This document shows, piece by piece, positions 1-9,587 of a DNA stretch of 64,000 bases. The position numbers were made by a program, and so were the translations under genes. The stretch is from an uncultured Pelagibacteraceae bacterium (GTDB lineage: Bacteria; Pseudomonadota; Alphaproteobacteria; Pelagibacterales; Pelagibacteraceae): contig CABZLS010000002.1 of NCBI GenBank assembly GCA_902526645.1, forward strand, positions 1 through 64,000. Direction: 5' to 3'. Below the pieces are notes generated by a model that worked only from the letters and a program-made list of their open reading frames with translations, was not told the origin of the DNA and searched no databases. Numbering within the stretch: position 1 is the stretch's first letter; each line of letters opens with the position of its first letter.

Positions 1-761
1 AAGGTAAGGCTAAAATTATTTATGCCACTTCTGATAAGAATCTTGTAATTCAATATTTTAAAGATGATGCCACAGCATTTAATAATCAAAAAAAAAGCTC
101 AATTGAGGGTAAAGGGGTTTTAAATAACCGAATTTCAGAACATATACTTTCAAATTTGACTGACATAGGAATTAAAAATCATTTAGTTAAAAGACTTAAT
201 ATGAGAGAGCAGTTAGTCAAGTTGGTGGATATCATACCAATAGAATTTATTGTTAGAAATGTAGCTACTGGTTCATTAACAAAAAGATTAGGTATTGAAG
301 ATGGTACAGTTCTAGAAAGACCACTAATTGAGTATTGTCTTAAAGATGATAAACTTGGAGATCCAAATATAAGTAGAGAACATATTTTGACTTTTAATTG
401 GCTTAATACTATCCAGCTAGATTTAATTGATGAAAATTTAAAGCGTTTGAATGATTTTTTATTAGGTTTATTTAGAGGTGTTGGAATTAAATTAATTGAT
501 TTTAAAGTTGAATTTGGTTTCACTTATGAAAGTGGGAAAAACCAGATTGTACTGGCAGATGAAATAAGTCCGGACACCTGTAGACTATGGGACTCTTTAA
601 CTGATAAAAAACTTGATAAAGATAGATTTAGAAATGATCTTGGAGATTTAATTCCAGCATATACTGAAGTTGCAAAAAGACTTGGCATTTTGCATGAACA
701 ATCAAATGTTTCAGCAGTAAATGTAACAAAATTATCTTCAATTAAAAAAAAAGGTAGATGA
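1..761 (+). CDS. purC: SAICAR synthetase PurC, 5' end cut by window
   Basis: Phosphoribosylaminoimidazole-succinocarboxamide synthase, the ATP-dependent step that joins aspartate to CAIR in cytosolic purine synthesis. The frame is open from base 3, beginning GKAKIIYATSD, the usual PurC N-terminal strand, so only a few residues lie outside the window. The ORF-track start at 156 is an internal TTG and should be ignored. VRNVATGSLTKRLG and VLADEISPDTCRLWD are family motifs. It overlaps purS by four bases (ATGA), so the two are translationally coupled in a pur operon. Confidence 0.95.
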   Translation, partial: GKAKIIYATSDKNLVIQYFKDDATAFNNQKKSSIEGKGVLNNRISEHILSNLTDIGIKNHLVKRLNMREQLVKLVDIIPIEFIVRNVATGSLTKRLGIEDGTVLERPLIEYCLKDDKLGDPNISREHILTFNWLNTIQLDLIDENLKRLNDFLLGLFRGVGIKLIDFKVEFGFTYESGKNQIVLADEISPDTCRLWDSLTDKKLDKDRFRNDLGDLIPAYTEVAKRLGILHEQSNVSAVNVTKLSSIKKKGR

Positions 762-1000
762 AAATTTCTGCTATAATAACACTTAAAAAAGATGTCTTAG
801 ACCCTCAAGGAAAAGTAATTCATCAAGCTTTGGATGGGATGGGTTTTAATAATGTTAATGAAGTAAGACAAGGAAAATATTTTGAAATAGATGTTAAAGA
901 AAATGATCCAAAAAAAGCTAAGGAAATTGTTGAAAAAATGTGTTCAAAGCTTTTAGCTAATCTAGTTATTGAGAATTATAAAATTATTGAGATACAATAA
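758..1000 (+). CDS. purS: FGAM synthase subunit PurS
   Basis: Small structural subunit (80 aa) of the three-part phosphoribosylformylglycinamidine synthase, which bridges PurQ and PurL and helps channel ammonia between them. The length and the pattern KKDVLDPQGKVIHQAL followed by GKYFEIDV are typical of PurS. The ATG lies inside the end of purC, and purQ starts three bases after the stop. Its presence agrees with the short PurL and separate PurQ that follow. Cytosolic. No anomaly seen. Confidence 0.95.
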   Translation: MKISAIITLKKDVLDPQGKVIHQALDGMGFNNVNEVRQGKYFEIDVKENDPKKAKEIVEKMCSKLLANLVIENYKIIEIQ

Positions 1001-1003
1001 TTA

Positions 1004-1687
1004 ATGAAATCATCTGTAATTACCTTTCCCGGTTCAAATTGTGATAGAGATATGGATGTAGCTCTCAAAAAATTTGGATTTAAAAATGAAATGGTTTGGC
1101 ATGACGATAATGAATTACCTAAAAGTGATTTAGTAGTATTACCGGGGGGATTTTCGTATGGTGACTATTTAAGGTGTGGAAGTATGGCTGCGAAATCAAA
1201 GATAATGCAATCAGTTATAAATTTTGCAAAATCAGGTGGTTTGGTTATGGGAATTTGTAATGGATTTCAGATATTAGTAGAAGCAGGCTTAGTACCTGGG
1301 GTTTTATTAAGAAATAAATATCTTGAATTTATTTGTAAGAATGTTTTTGTCAAAATTAATAATAAAGATAATCCATATTTTAAAAATTCTGATAAAGATG
1401 TATTTGAATTTCATATTGCTCACAATGAAGGAAATTATTTTTGCACAAATGATCAGTTAAAAGAAATTGAGGATAATAATCAGGTGGCTATTTATTACTG
1501 CAGCAATAATGGAAAAACTGAGGAAACATTTAATCCTAATGGTTCATTAAATAATATTGCAGGTATTTTTAATAAAGAAAAAAATGTCTTAGGGATGATG
1601 CCTCACCCAGAAAGAATGATAGATAAAAGTTTGTCTGGGGAGGATGGATCATTATTTTTTAAAAATCTAATAAATAATATTAAATAA
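1004..1687 (+). CDS. purQ: FGAM synthase glutaminase subunit PurQ
   Basis: Class I glutamine amidotransferase subunit (227 aa) that releases ammonia from glutamine for the FGAR to FGAM step. The nucleophile is Cys85 in GICNGFQIL, and the His/Glu pair is in MMPHPERM near the C-terminus. The oxyanion region is [14 protein letters not shown]. It starts three bases after purS and its TAA overlaps the purL ATG by one base (TAATG), which supports co-translation of the complex. Full length for the family. Confidence 0.96.
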   Translation: MKSSVITFPGSNCDRDMDVALKKFGFKNEMVWHDDNELPKSDLVVLPGGFSYGDYLRCGSMAAKSKIMQSVINFAKSGGLVMGICNGFQILVEAGLVPGVLLRNKYLEFICKNVFVKINNKDNPYFKNSDKDVFEFHIAHNEGNYFCTNDQLKEIEDNNQVAIYYCSNNGKTEETFNPNGSLNNIAGIFNKEKNVLGMMPHPERMIDKSLSGEDGSLFFKNLINNIK

Positions 1688-3876
1688 TGGAAGTTAACGA
1701 AAAAATTGCCCTAGACCATGGTCTAAAAACAGAAGAATATAAAAAAATTTGTGATTTACTTGAGAGAACTCCTAATTTAACTGAGCTTGGAATTTTTTCA
1801 GCAATGTGGAATGAGCATTGCTCTTACAAATCTTCAAGACTTCATCTAAAGAAATTACCAACAAAAGGAAAAAAAGTCATTCAAGGGCCTGGTGAAAACG
1901 CGGGTGTAATAGATATTGAAGATGGTGATGCAATTGTATTCAAGATTGAAAGTCACAACCACCCCTCTTTTATTGAACCATACCAGGGTGCCGCAACAGG
2001 TGTGGGTGGTATTATGAGAGATGTATTTACAATGGGTGCAAGACCGATTGCTAATTTAAATTCTATTCATTTTGGATCGCCACAACATAAAAAAACAAAG
2101 AACCTGTTGAGAGGAGTTGTTCATGGTATCGGTGGGTATGGTAATTGTATGGGAGTTCCAACTATTGCAGGACAAACTTCATTTGATAGCTCTTACAATG
2201 GAAACATATTAGTCAATGCTATGACTTTAGGTTTAGTTAAAAAAAATAAGATATTTTATTCTAAAGCTGCAGGTTTAAATAAACCAGTCATATATGTTGG
2301 ATCAAAAACTGGGAGAGATGGAATTCACGGAGCAAGTATGGCATCAGCAAGTTTTGATGAAAAAATTGAGGAAAAAAAACCTACAGTTCAAGTGGGTGAT
2401 CCTTTTACAGAAAAACTATTACTAGAGGCTTGTCTAGAGCTTATGGCAGGAGACTCAATTATTGCGATTCAAGACATGGGAGCAGCTGGACTTACATCAT
2501 CTAGTATAGAGATGGCTTCAAAGGGAAATTTGGGAATAGAAATAAATCTTAATAAAGTTCCCTGTAGAGAAACAAAAATGACTCCTTATGAAATAATGCT
2601 TTCAGAGAGTCAGGAAAGAATGTTGATAGTTTTAGAAAATGGAAAAGAAGAAAAGGCAAAAAAAATATTTGATAAATGGAATTTAGATTTTGCCGTAATC
2701 GGAAAAACAACTAATTCAAAAAATATTGAACTATTTTTTGATAATGAGAGAGTTGCAAATATACCTGTTAATACATTAGTTGAAAATTCTCCAATGTATA
2801 ATCGCAAATGGAAAAAGTCTAAACCTCCCAAAAAAAATAAAATTAAAAAAGAAACTTTAAATAAATTGAAAATAAAAGATGTTTTAAAAAAAGTTTTATC
2901 TAATCAAAATATTTGTAGTAAAGAATGGATTTGGCAACAATACGATCACACAGTAATGGGTGACACTATCCAAAAGCCTGGTGGAGATTCAGGTGTTGTA
3001 AGAATTCATGGAACAAATAAAGCAGTAGCCGCCTCGGTTGACTCATCAGCTGTTTATTGTTGGGCTCATCCTTTAACTGGTGGTAAGCAAATAGTAGCAG
3101 AAAGTTGGAGAAATTTAATTTCCGTTGGCGCAAAACCTATTGCAATAACAAACTGCTTAAATTTTGGAAGCCCTGAGAATGAGGACAATATGGGAGAATT
3201 TGTAGAATGTGTTCAGGGGATAGGAGAGGCTAGTAAGTATTTAAACTTTCCGGTGGTCTCTGGAAATGTGTCTTTTTATAATCAAACGAAAGATGTTGGG
3301 ATTAAACCTACTCCTTCTATTGGTGGTGTTGGTTTGATAATTGATTATAAAAAAATGGTTACTATGGATTTTAAAGAAAAAGACAATTTAGTTTTAGCTA
3401 TCGGAAAAACTGAGGGTCATATTGATCAAAGTTTATTTGCTAGATCAATTTTAGATGAAAAAAATGGTCCCCCACCTGAGGTAAATCTATTTAATGAAAA
3501 AAATAATGGTGAAACTTTACTCCATATAATTGAAAATGATTATATCAAAAGTGCACATGATATATCTTTAGGTGGCTTATTAACTGCTGTAAGTAAAATG
3601 TGTATTAAGGGAAATAAAGGAATCAAATTTAAAAAATTCAAAAATTTTATTAATGAAATTGAATATTTTTTTTCAGAAGATCAAGGAAGATATATTATTG
3701 AAATAAAACCAGAAGATTTAAAAAAAGTAAGAAATATTCTGGATAAAAATTCAGTACATCATGAAGAAATAGGCACTATAATTGATAATGAGATGATTAT
3801 TAATGAAAAGACAAAAGTTACAATTGACGAATTAAGATCTTATAATACAAATTGGTTAAACGAATATATGAAATAA
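1687..3876 (+). CDS. purL: FGAM synthase catalytic subunit PurL (small type)
   Basis: ATP-dependent synthetase subunit (729 aa) that converts FGAR and PurQ-derived ammonia to FGAM. It is the small PurL form without a fused glutaminase, consistent with separate purS and purQ just upstream. Visible family motifs include [19 protein letters not shown] near residue 90 and [13 protein letters not shown] near residue 430, the two halves of the duplicated AIRS-type fold. It ends two bases before the bolA start, so bolA and grxD probably share its transcript. Confidence 0.96.
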   Translation: MEVNEKIALDHGLKTEEYKKICDLLERTPNLTELGIFSAMWNEHCSYKSSRLHLKKLPTKGKKVIQGPGENAGVIDIEDGDAIVFKIESHNHPSFIEPYQGAATGVGGIMRDVFTMGARPIANLNSIHFGSPQHKKTKNLLRGVVHGIGGYGNCMGVPTIAGQTSFDSSYNGNILVNAMTLGLVKKNKIFYSKAAGLNKPVIYVGSKTGRDGIHGASMASASFDEKIEEKKPTVQVGDPFTEKLLLEACLELMAGDSIIAIQDMGAAGLTSSSIEMASKGNLGIEINLNKVPCRETKMTPYEIMLSESQERMLIVLENGKEEKAKKIFDKWNLDFAVIGKTTNSKNIELFFDNERVANIPVNTLVENSPMYNRKWKKSKPPKKNKIKKETLNKLKIKDVLKKVLSNQNICSKEWIWQQYDHTVMGDTIQKPGGDSGVVRIHGTNKAVAASVDSSAVYCWAHPLTGGKQIVAESWRNLISVGAKPIAITNCLNFGSPENEDNMGEFVECVQGIGEASKYLNFPVVSGNVSFYNQTKDVGIKPTPSIGGVGLIIDYKKMVTMDFKEKDNLVLAIGKTEGHIDQSLFARSILDEKNGPPPEVNLFNEKNNGETLLHIIENDYIKSAHDISLGGLLTAVSKMCIKGNKGIKFKKFKNFINEIEYFFSEDQGRYIIEIKPEDLKKVRNILDKNSVHHEEIGTIIDNEMIINEKTKVTIDELRSYNTNWLNEYMK

Positions 3877-3878
3877 AA

Positions 3879-4109
3879 ATGGCAATGGATTTAAAAGAAA
3901 TTGAAAAATATATCAAAGAGGCAATGCCTGATGCTTCTATTGATATTCAAGATTTAGCAGGAGACGGAAATCACTATTCTGCAACTATAATATCATCTGA
4001 TTTTTCAGGGAAAAGTAAAATTGAACAACACAAAATGGTTTATAACTCTTTAAAAGGTAAAATGGGAAATGAACTACATGCTCTGGCAATTAAAACAAAG
4101 GAAAAATAA
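3879..4109 (+). CDS. bolA: BolA-family protein
   Basis: Small BolA/IbaG-type protein (76 aa) with the class II KH-like fold. The ORF track begins at an internal TTG inside purL (3852). The ATG at 3879, two bases after the purL stop, gives MAMDLKEIEKYI, the normal BolA start. The motif DLAGDGNHYSATIISSDF and the tail MGNELHALAIKT are typical; the conserved His that helps bind a shared [2Fe-2S] cluster is in LHALAIKT. BolA and CGFS glutaredoxins form heterodimers, and the next gene is exactly such a glutaredoxin, overlapping by one base. Confidence 0.92.
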   Translation: MAMDLKEIEKYIKEAMPDASIDIQDLAGDGNHYSATIISSDFSGKSKIEQHKMVYNSLKGKMGNELHALAIKTKEK

Positions 4110-4441
4110 TGAATGAACAAACTAAAGATATAATCCAAAATCATATTGACAACAACGAAGTATGTTTATTTATGAAAGGAACACCTGATGCACCTCAATG
4201 TGGATTTTCTATGGCAGTATCTAATATCCTAAAGATTTTAGAAGTAAATTTTAAAGGAGTTAATGTTCTGGAAGATCAGTCTTTAAGAGAGGGGATAAAG
4301 ATTTATAGTGATTGGCCAACTATACCTCAACTTTATATCAAAAAAGAATTTGTTGGTGGATGTGATATAATTAAAGAGATGTACGAAAGTGGTGATCTTA
4401 AAAAAAAATTTGAGGAAAAAGGAATTAATTTTAAAAAATAA
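4109..4441 (+). CDS. grxD: Monothiol CGFS glutaredoxin (Grx4/GrxD type)
   Basis: Iron-sulfur carrier glutaredoxin of 110 aa. The active site is CGFSM near residue 31, and the glutathione-binding segments WPTIPQLYI and GGCDIIKEM are present, as in E. coli GrxD. It transfers or stores [2Fe-2S] clusters with BolA, whose gene lies immediately upstream with a TAATG overlap. It ends only four bases from the convergent rpsD stop, leaving no room for a separate terminator. Confidence 0.95.
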   Translation: MNEQTKDIIQNHIDNNEVCLFMKGTPDAPQCGFSMAVSNILKILEVNFKGVNVLEDQSLREGIKIYSDWPTIPQLYIKKEFVGGCDIIKEMYESGDLKKKFEEKGINFKK

Positions 4442-4445
4442 AGTT

Positions 4446-5063
4446 TTATCTAGAGTAATATTCAATTACAAGATTTGGTTCCATGACTATTGGATAAGGA
4501 ACTTCTTCAAATTTCGGTATTCTAATAAATTTTAATTTTTTATTTTTAACATCCAATTGTATATACTCTGGAGTTTCTCTTTCTTTATTTGCCAAAGCAA
4601 TATCTATAATGGCTAATTGTTTAGACTTGTCTCTGATTTCAATACTATCTTCTTCTCTCACAAGAAAACTAGAGATATTAACTTTTTTCCCATTTACTTT
4701 TACATGTCCATGATTAATTAATTGTCTTGCTGAAAAAATTGTTGTTGCAAACTTTGCTCTATAAATTACTGCATCTAATCTTCTTTCTAACAAACCTATT
4801 AGATTTTCACTAGTATCTCCTTTTTGCATGCTTGCTTTTTTATAAATATTTCTAAATTGTCTTTCATTTATATTTCCATAATAAGCTTTCAATTTTTGTT
4901 TTGCTTGAAGCTGAATACCATAATCTGAAGGTTTAGATGTCTTAGATTGACCATGTTGACCAGGTCCATATGCTCTTGTATTGAAAGGGCTTTTTGGTCT
5001 ACCCCAGAGGTTCGCCTTAAGTCTTCTATCTACTTTATGTTTAGAGTTTAATCTTTTTGTCAT
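4446..5063 (-). CDS. rpsD: 30S ribosomal protein S4
   Basis: Primary 16S rRNA-binding protein of the small subunit (205 aa). The N-terminal MTKRLNSKHKVDRRL and GPGQHGQ segments and the central S4 RNA-binding domain (about residues 95-155, with RQLINHGHVKVNGKKVNI) are standard. It stands alone, away from an alpha operon, as is common in alphaproteobacteria. On the minus strand it is the last gene after cimA and trmJ, with a 40-base gap upstream. Length and sequence look normal. Confidence 0.97.
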   Translation of the reverse strand: MTKRLNSKHKVDRRLKANLWGRPKSPFNTRAYGPGQHGQSKTSKPSDYGIQLQAKQKLKAYYGNINERQFRNIYKKASMQKGDTSENLIGLLERRLDAVIYRAKFATTIFSARQLINHGHVKVNGKKVNISSFLVREEDSIEIRDKSKQLAIIDIALANKERETPEYIQLDVKNKKLKFIRIPKFEEVPYPIVMEPNLVIEYYSR

Positions 5064-5103
5064 TTAATTATGGGTTTTATAGACTCAGTCTTAATTTTGT
5101 CAA

Positions 5104-5817
5104 TCAACGTTTTTTTCCTAAACTTGCAAATACACCAGATAATATACGTGTTTCTTTATCAGATAGGTCCATTTTATAAAAAATATTTCTTAAGTTCTCA
5201 AGCATTTTTGATCTCTTTTCCTTAGGTCTAAAAAAATTAATTTGATCTAAATTTTTTATACATAAATTTAACATTGTTTGAATCTCTCTTTTACTGGCTG
5301 ATTTAATTTTTTTAGACTTTTTAAATACTGGATTTTTAAATTTAATAAGTCTAGCTACGTATTGAGCAATTATGATTAAACTATGGGACAAATTCAAGGA
5401 TCTAAAATCAGGATTGGTAGGTATTTGTAAAGTATAATTTGCATAACTAATCTCATCGTTTGATAAACCTGACGCCTCTGAACCAAATAAAAAACCAATT
5501 TTCTTTTTAAAATTTATCCTTTTTAAATCATCTAAATTTATGTGTTTGATGTTTTTATTTCTAAATCTTGCAGATGTAGCAATTAGAATATCAATGTTTC
5601 CTAAAGCTTTTTCTAGATCATCATATTTTTTACTTTGACGAATTATATCTTTGGCTCCAACAGATGTAGCCAAAATCTTATCATTTGGAAAGATAGGTTT
5701 TGGGTTTATCAAAATTAATTTTCTAAAATTAAAGTTCTTTATTGCTCTTGCACATGCACCAATATTTTCTGATAATTGAGGTTTATGAAGAATAAAAGAA
5801 ATATTATCTTGGCTCAT
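5104..5817 (-). CDS. trmJ: SPOUT tRNA/rRNA methyltransferase, TrmJ-like
   Basis: S-adenosylmethionine-dependent ribose 2'-O-methyltransferase of the SpoU/TrmH class (237 aa), most like TrmJ, which modifies nucleotide 32 of tRNAs. Knot-forming motifs seen are KPQLSENIGACARAIKNF (residues 12-29), FLFGSEASGLSNDEI and IPTNPDFRSLNLSHS. The C-terminal helical extension (about residues 165-237) also fits TrmJ. The start codon directly abuts the cimA stop with no spacer. The exact RNA target is inferred from family similarity; TrmL or a generic SpoU enzyme is the alternative. Confidence 0.85.
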   Translation of the reverse strand: MSQDNISFILHKPQLSENIGACARAIKNFNFRKLILINPKPIFPNDKILATSVGAKDIIRQSKKYDDLEKALGNIDILIATSARFRNKNIKHINLDDLKRINFKKKIGFLFGSEASGLSNDEISYANYTLQIPTNPDFRSLNLSHSLIIIAQYVARLIKFKNPVFKKSKKIKSASKREIQTMLNLCIKNLDQINFFRPKEKRSKMLENLRNIFYKMDLSDKETRILSGVFASLGKKR

Positions 5818-7419
5818 TTATTTACTTGCAGGTGCATTATCTTTGAATAATTTATAATCCAAACTATCTATTAATGCTTTAAAAGAAGCATCGATAATGT
5901 TTGTAGATACACCAATAGTAAACCAGTTTTTTCCTTGAGAGTCTGTGCTTTCAATCGATACTCTTGTTACAGCCTCTGTTCCTGTATTCAAGATTCTAAC
6001 TTTATAATCTACCAATTTTAAATCTTTTAAATATTTTGAGTATTTTGCCAATCTATCAACGTTTTGCCTTATAGCATTATCTAAAGCATTTACTGGTCCA
6101 TTGCCCTCTCCCTCACACATAATTTTTTCTCCATCAACTTCCAATTGAGCTTTTGCAGAAGAAATTATTTCACCAGATTTATTTTTTTTAACCGAAACAT
6201 CATATTCATTAATAGATATATATCTTGGTATTTCTCCTATAATTCTTCTAGCCAATAATTCAAAAGATGCATCTGCGCCATCATAACTATAACCAATAAA
6301 TTCCCTATCTTTTACTTCGTCTAATAATTTTTTAATTTTTGGATCATTTTCTTGAATATCAATTCTAATACTTTTCAACCTTGAAATTATATTGGATTTC
6401 CCTGATTGATCAGAAACAACGATATTTCTTGCATTACCAACTTCTTCTGGATTGATATGTTCATAAGTTTTAGGATTTTTTTGAACAGCAGATACATGCA
6501 ATCCTCCTTTATGTGAAAAGGCTGCGGCACCCACATAAGGTAAATGCTGGTTGGGTTTTCTATTTAAAATTTCATCTAAAAGTCTTGAACAATCAGTTAG
6601 ATTTTTTATGTTTTCTGATTTTATTCCAATTTCGAATTGAGATGAAAAATCCTTTTTCAAAAAAAACGTTGGTATCAATGACATCAAATTTGCATTTCCA
6701 CATCTTTCACCTAATCCATTTATAGTACCTTGAATTTGTCGAACACCAGATAACACTGCTGCTAATGAATTTGCGACGGCATTTCCAGTATCATTATGGG
6801 CATGAATTCCTAAATTTTTCCCTGGCACTACTTTTGTAACTTCACTTACTATTTTTGTAACTTCATGTGGGAGTGTTCCACCATTCGTGTCACAAAGTAT
6901 GATCCATCTAGCACCTTGGTCATAAGCAGCTTTAATACAAGAAAGTGCGTAATTTGAATTTGCTTTATAACCATCAAAAAAATGTTCTGCGTCAAACATA
7001 AATTCTTTTTTTGCTTTTACAAAATGTTTAGCGCTCTCAGAAATATTATCTAAATTTTCCTCATTAGTTATTCCTAAAGCAACATCAACATGAAAATCCC
7101 AAGACTTACCAACCAAACATACTGCAGAAGTGTTTGAATTCATAATTGCAGATAAACCTGTATCATTTTCTGCACTTCGTCCAGATTTCTTTGTCATACC
7201 AAAAGATGTTAGTATTGAATTATTAAAATTATGTTTCTTTGAAAAAAATTCTGTATCTGTTGGATTTGCCCCAGGCCATCCTGCTTCAATATAATCAACT
7301 CCCAGATTATTCAAAGCTAATGCAATTTTTTCTTTTTCTTCTAAAGAAAAGTCAACACCTTGCGTTTGAGCTCCATCTCTAAGAGTTGTGTCAAAAATAT
7401 ATAATCTTTCTTTACTCAT
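5818..7419 (-). CDS. cimA: (R)-citramalate synthase CimA
   Basis: Condenses acetyl-CoA and pyruvate to citramalate, the threonine-independent entry to isoleucine. It has 533 aa, the long CimA/LeuA2 form. DTTLRDGAQTQGVDFS opens the HMGL-like TIM barrel, metal-ligand segments include HAHNDTGNAVANS, and a LeuA-type regulatory dimer domain fills roughly residues 390-520 (DGADASFELLARR at its start). Its ATG overlaps the restored cysS stop (ATGA), an important clue to the real cysS end. 2-isopropylmalate synthase is less likely given the GWPGANPTD segment. Confidence 0.93.
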   Translation of the reverse strand: MSKERLYIFDTTLRDGAQTQGVDFSLEEKEKIALALNNLGVDYIEAGWPGANPTDTEFFSKKHNFNNSILTSFGMTKKSGRSAENDTGLSAIMNSNTSAVCLVGKSWDFHVDVALGITNEENLDNISESAKHFVKAKKEFMFDAEHFFDGYKANSNYALSCIKAAYDQGARWIILCDTNGGTLPHEVTKIVSEVTKVVPGKNLGIHAHNDTGNAVANSLAAVLSGVRQIQGTINGLGERCGNANLMSLIPTFFLKKDFSSQFEIGIKSENIKNLTDCSRLLDEILNRKPNQHLPYVGAAAFSHKGGLHVSAVQKNPKTYEHINPEEVGNARNIVVSDQSGKSNIISRLKSIRIDIQENDPKIKKLLDEVKDREFIGYSYDGADASFELLARRIIGEIPRYISINEYDVSVKKNKSGEIISSAKAQLEVDGEKIMCEGEGNGPVNALDNAIRQNVDRLAKYSKYLKDLKLVDYKVRILNTGTEAVTRVSIESTDSQGKNWFTIGVSTNIIDASFKALIDSLDYKLFKDNAPASK

Positions 7420-8760
7420 TTAAATTTCCAAATTGTTTTACCATCTTTGTCCTCTATTAAAACACCTTTATCTAAAAGCTCATCTCTTATTCTATCTGCC
7501 TCATTATAATTCTTATTTTCTCTAGCCTTATCTCTTAAAGTTAGCATTTTTTTCAATTTCAAACTCAGTTATAGATGCTTTGTTCTTTTTATAATTATTC
7601 CATTGTTCACTTGTTTCATTCATCAAACCAATAAATTTACAAGCTGAAAGAAATAAATCTATGTTTTCACCTTTGCTTGCTTTTTCATATAATTTATGAA
7701 GGTTGGCTATATATCCAGGGGTATTCAAATCATCATATAATGGTTTTAAAATTTCATCAGTAACATTCACAGACTTAAAATTAGACGAATACACTTTATA
7801 CCATTTGTCCAACGTATTTTCACAATCAATTAATAATTTATCATTCCAATCTAAAGGTTGTTTATAATGAGTACTTAACAAAGCTAATCTAATTATTTGG
7901 CCACTAATTTTTTTTCTAAAATCTTTTATTTGAAGAATATTACCTTGGGACTTGGCCATTTTTTCATTAGATAAAGTAATAAATGCATTGTGGACCCAAT
8001 AATTCGCAAAAACTTTTGTATTATTTGCACATCTAGATTGGGCTATTTCATTTTCGTGGTGTGGAAAAATTAAATCTATGCCTCCACCATGAATATCGAA
8101 TTCATTTCCTAAGAATTTTTTTGACATAGCCGAACACTCTAAATGCCAACCTGGTCTGCCTTTACCCCAAGGAGATTCCCAAGCAGGCTCATCATCATTT
8201 GATGGTTTCCATAAAACAAAATCTTCTAAATTTTTTTTATTTTCACTTATTTCTACTCTTGAACCAGCTACTAAGTCTTTTAATTTTTTATTTGATAATT
8301 TTCCGTAATCAGAAAATTTGTTTACTTCAAAATAAACATGTTTTTTATTTTCGTATGCAAATCCATTTTTAATTAAATCATTAATCATACTAATCATTAA
8401 ATCAATATGTTCAGTTGCTTTCGGTTGATGAGTTGGATCATCACAATTTAAAAATTTACAATCCTCTAAAAAACTCCTTGTTACTTTATCAGTTAATTCT
8501 TTTGTGGATATTTTTTGTTCCTGAGATGATTTAATTATTTTATCATCAATATCTGTTATATTTCTCACATATGTGACAGAGGGAAATTCATTTTTTAATA
8601 ATTTATATAAAATATCAAAAATCACTAAGGGTCTTGCATTTCCTATATGAGGATCATCATAAACTGTGGGTCCGCAAACATACATTCCTACATTTTTTTT
8701 TTCTTTAGGAATAAAATGTTCTTTTTTATTACTTAAATTATTTGTTAAAAAAATATCCAT
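7416..8760 (-). CDS. cysS: Cysteinyl-tRNA synthetase, frameshifted near the C-terminus
   Basis: Charges tRNA-Cys; class I synthetase. HIGN (residues 38-41) and KMAKSQGN are the ATP-binding motifs. Zinc ligands include Cys29 (CGPTVYD), the Cys in LECSAM and the HHENE segment. The ORF track stops at 7528 (410 aa). After the A7 run (plus-strand T run 7547-7553) another frame continues MLTLRDKARENKNYNEADR ... DGKTIWKFK and stops at 7416, overlapping the cimA ATG. That tail is the normal CysS C-terminal anticodon-side helix, giving about 447 aa when the single base is corrected. This is either a homopolymer error in the assembly, a real mutation or slippage. Confidence 0.9.
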
Positions 8761-8811
8761 ATCAGTCGATTAAGAAATATACCTTATTTGATGATTTGTT
8801 AATCTAATTGA

Positions 8812-9549
8812 TTAACTAGGAATCTTACAAACTGGAATTGGCTCCATTTTATGCAAGTTTTGATTTCTAATTTTTTCGTATTCTTCTCTGTGAGGTGAAT
8901 TTGGGTTACCCATTGCATCTTCTAGCTCTGAATATTTGAATCCTAGCTGGCCTTCATCTGTTCTGCCATCATCCCACAAACCATCGGTTGGTGGAGCATC
9001 GATAATTTCTTTTATTATACCAAGTTCTTTGCCTAGTTCCCATACTTCAGTTTTGCTACAATCTGCTATTGGAGATATATCAACGCCGCCATCTCCATAT
9101 TTTGTGTAAAAACCTACTCCAAAATCCTCTACTTTATTTCCTGTTCCAACTACAATACCTTTGTTTGCAGCTGCAACCTGATAAAGAGTAGTCATTCGGA
9201 GTCTTGCCCTTGAATTAGCAAAACCATGTTCATTATCAAATTTATTTAATGTAGATGAAAAGGTTTCAAAAAGCTTATCTAGATTTAAAGTATGAGCTTC
9301 GACATTTTTGAAATTTTCTACTAACCATTGTTGATGTTTTAAACTTAAATCATGTTGATTTTCATTTTGTTTTATCGGCATTGTTAAAACAATAGTTTTT
9401 ATGCCAGTCATGGCGCTCAAAGTACTTGAAACTGATGAGTCTATTCCTCCAGATATTCCAATGATTAGAGATTGTGCCTTAGTTGGCATCTTATCAACGT
9501 ATGTTTTAATCCAATTCGAAATAAATTTTACTTTTTCTGAAGATGTCAT
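8812..9549 (-). CDS. nadE: NH3-dependent NAD synthetase
   Basis: Final step of NAD synthesis: amidates nicotinate adenine dinucleotide using ATP. At 245 aa it is the short form without a nitrilase-type glutaminase domain, so it should use free ammonia. The ATP-pyrophosphatase loop is GISGGIDSSV (residues 31-40). VVGTGNKVEDFGVGFYTKYGDGGVD and the DGRTDEGQLG segment are NadE signatures. A 51-base gap separates it from the downstream cysS start. Confidence 0.94.
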   Translation of the reverse strand: MTSSEKVKFISNWIKTYVDKMPTKAQSLIIGISGGIDSSVSSTLSAMTGIKTIVLTMPIKQNENQHDLSLKHQQWLVENFKNVEAHTLNLDKLFETFSSTLNKFDNEHGFANSRARLRMTTLYQVAAANKGIVVGTGNKVEDFGVGFYTKYGDGGVDISPIADCSKTEVWELGKELGIIKEIIDAPPTDGLWDDGRTDEGQLGFKYSELEDAMGNPNSPHREEYEKIRNQNLHKMEPIPVCKIPS

Positions 9550-9587
9550 ATTTAATATCTAACTATCTTAAATTTTTATGCAATAGC

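Noticed and set aside
156-761. ORF-track purC start at 156
   Set aside because: It is an internal TTG; the frame is open to base 3 with PurC N-terminal sequence, so the gene is cut by the window edge.
6513-6725. 70-aa plus-strand ORF inside cimA
   Set aside because: Antisense shadow with no ribosome site or homology-like motif.
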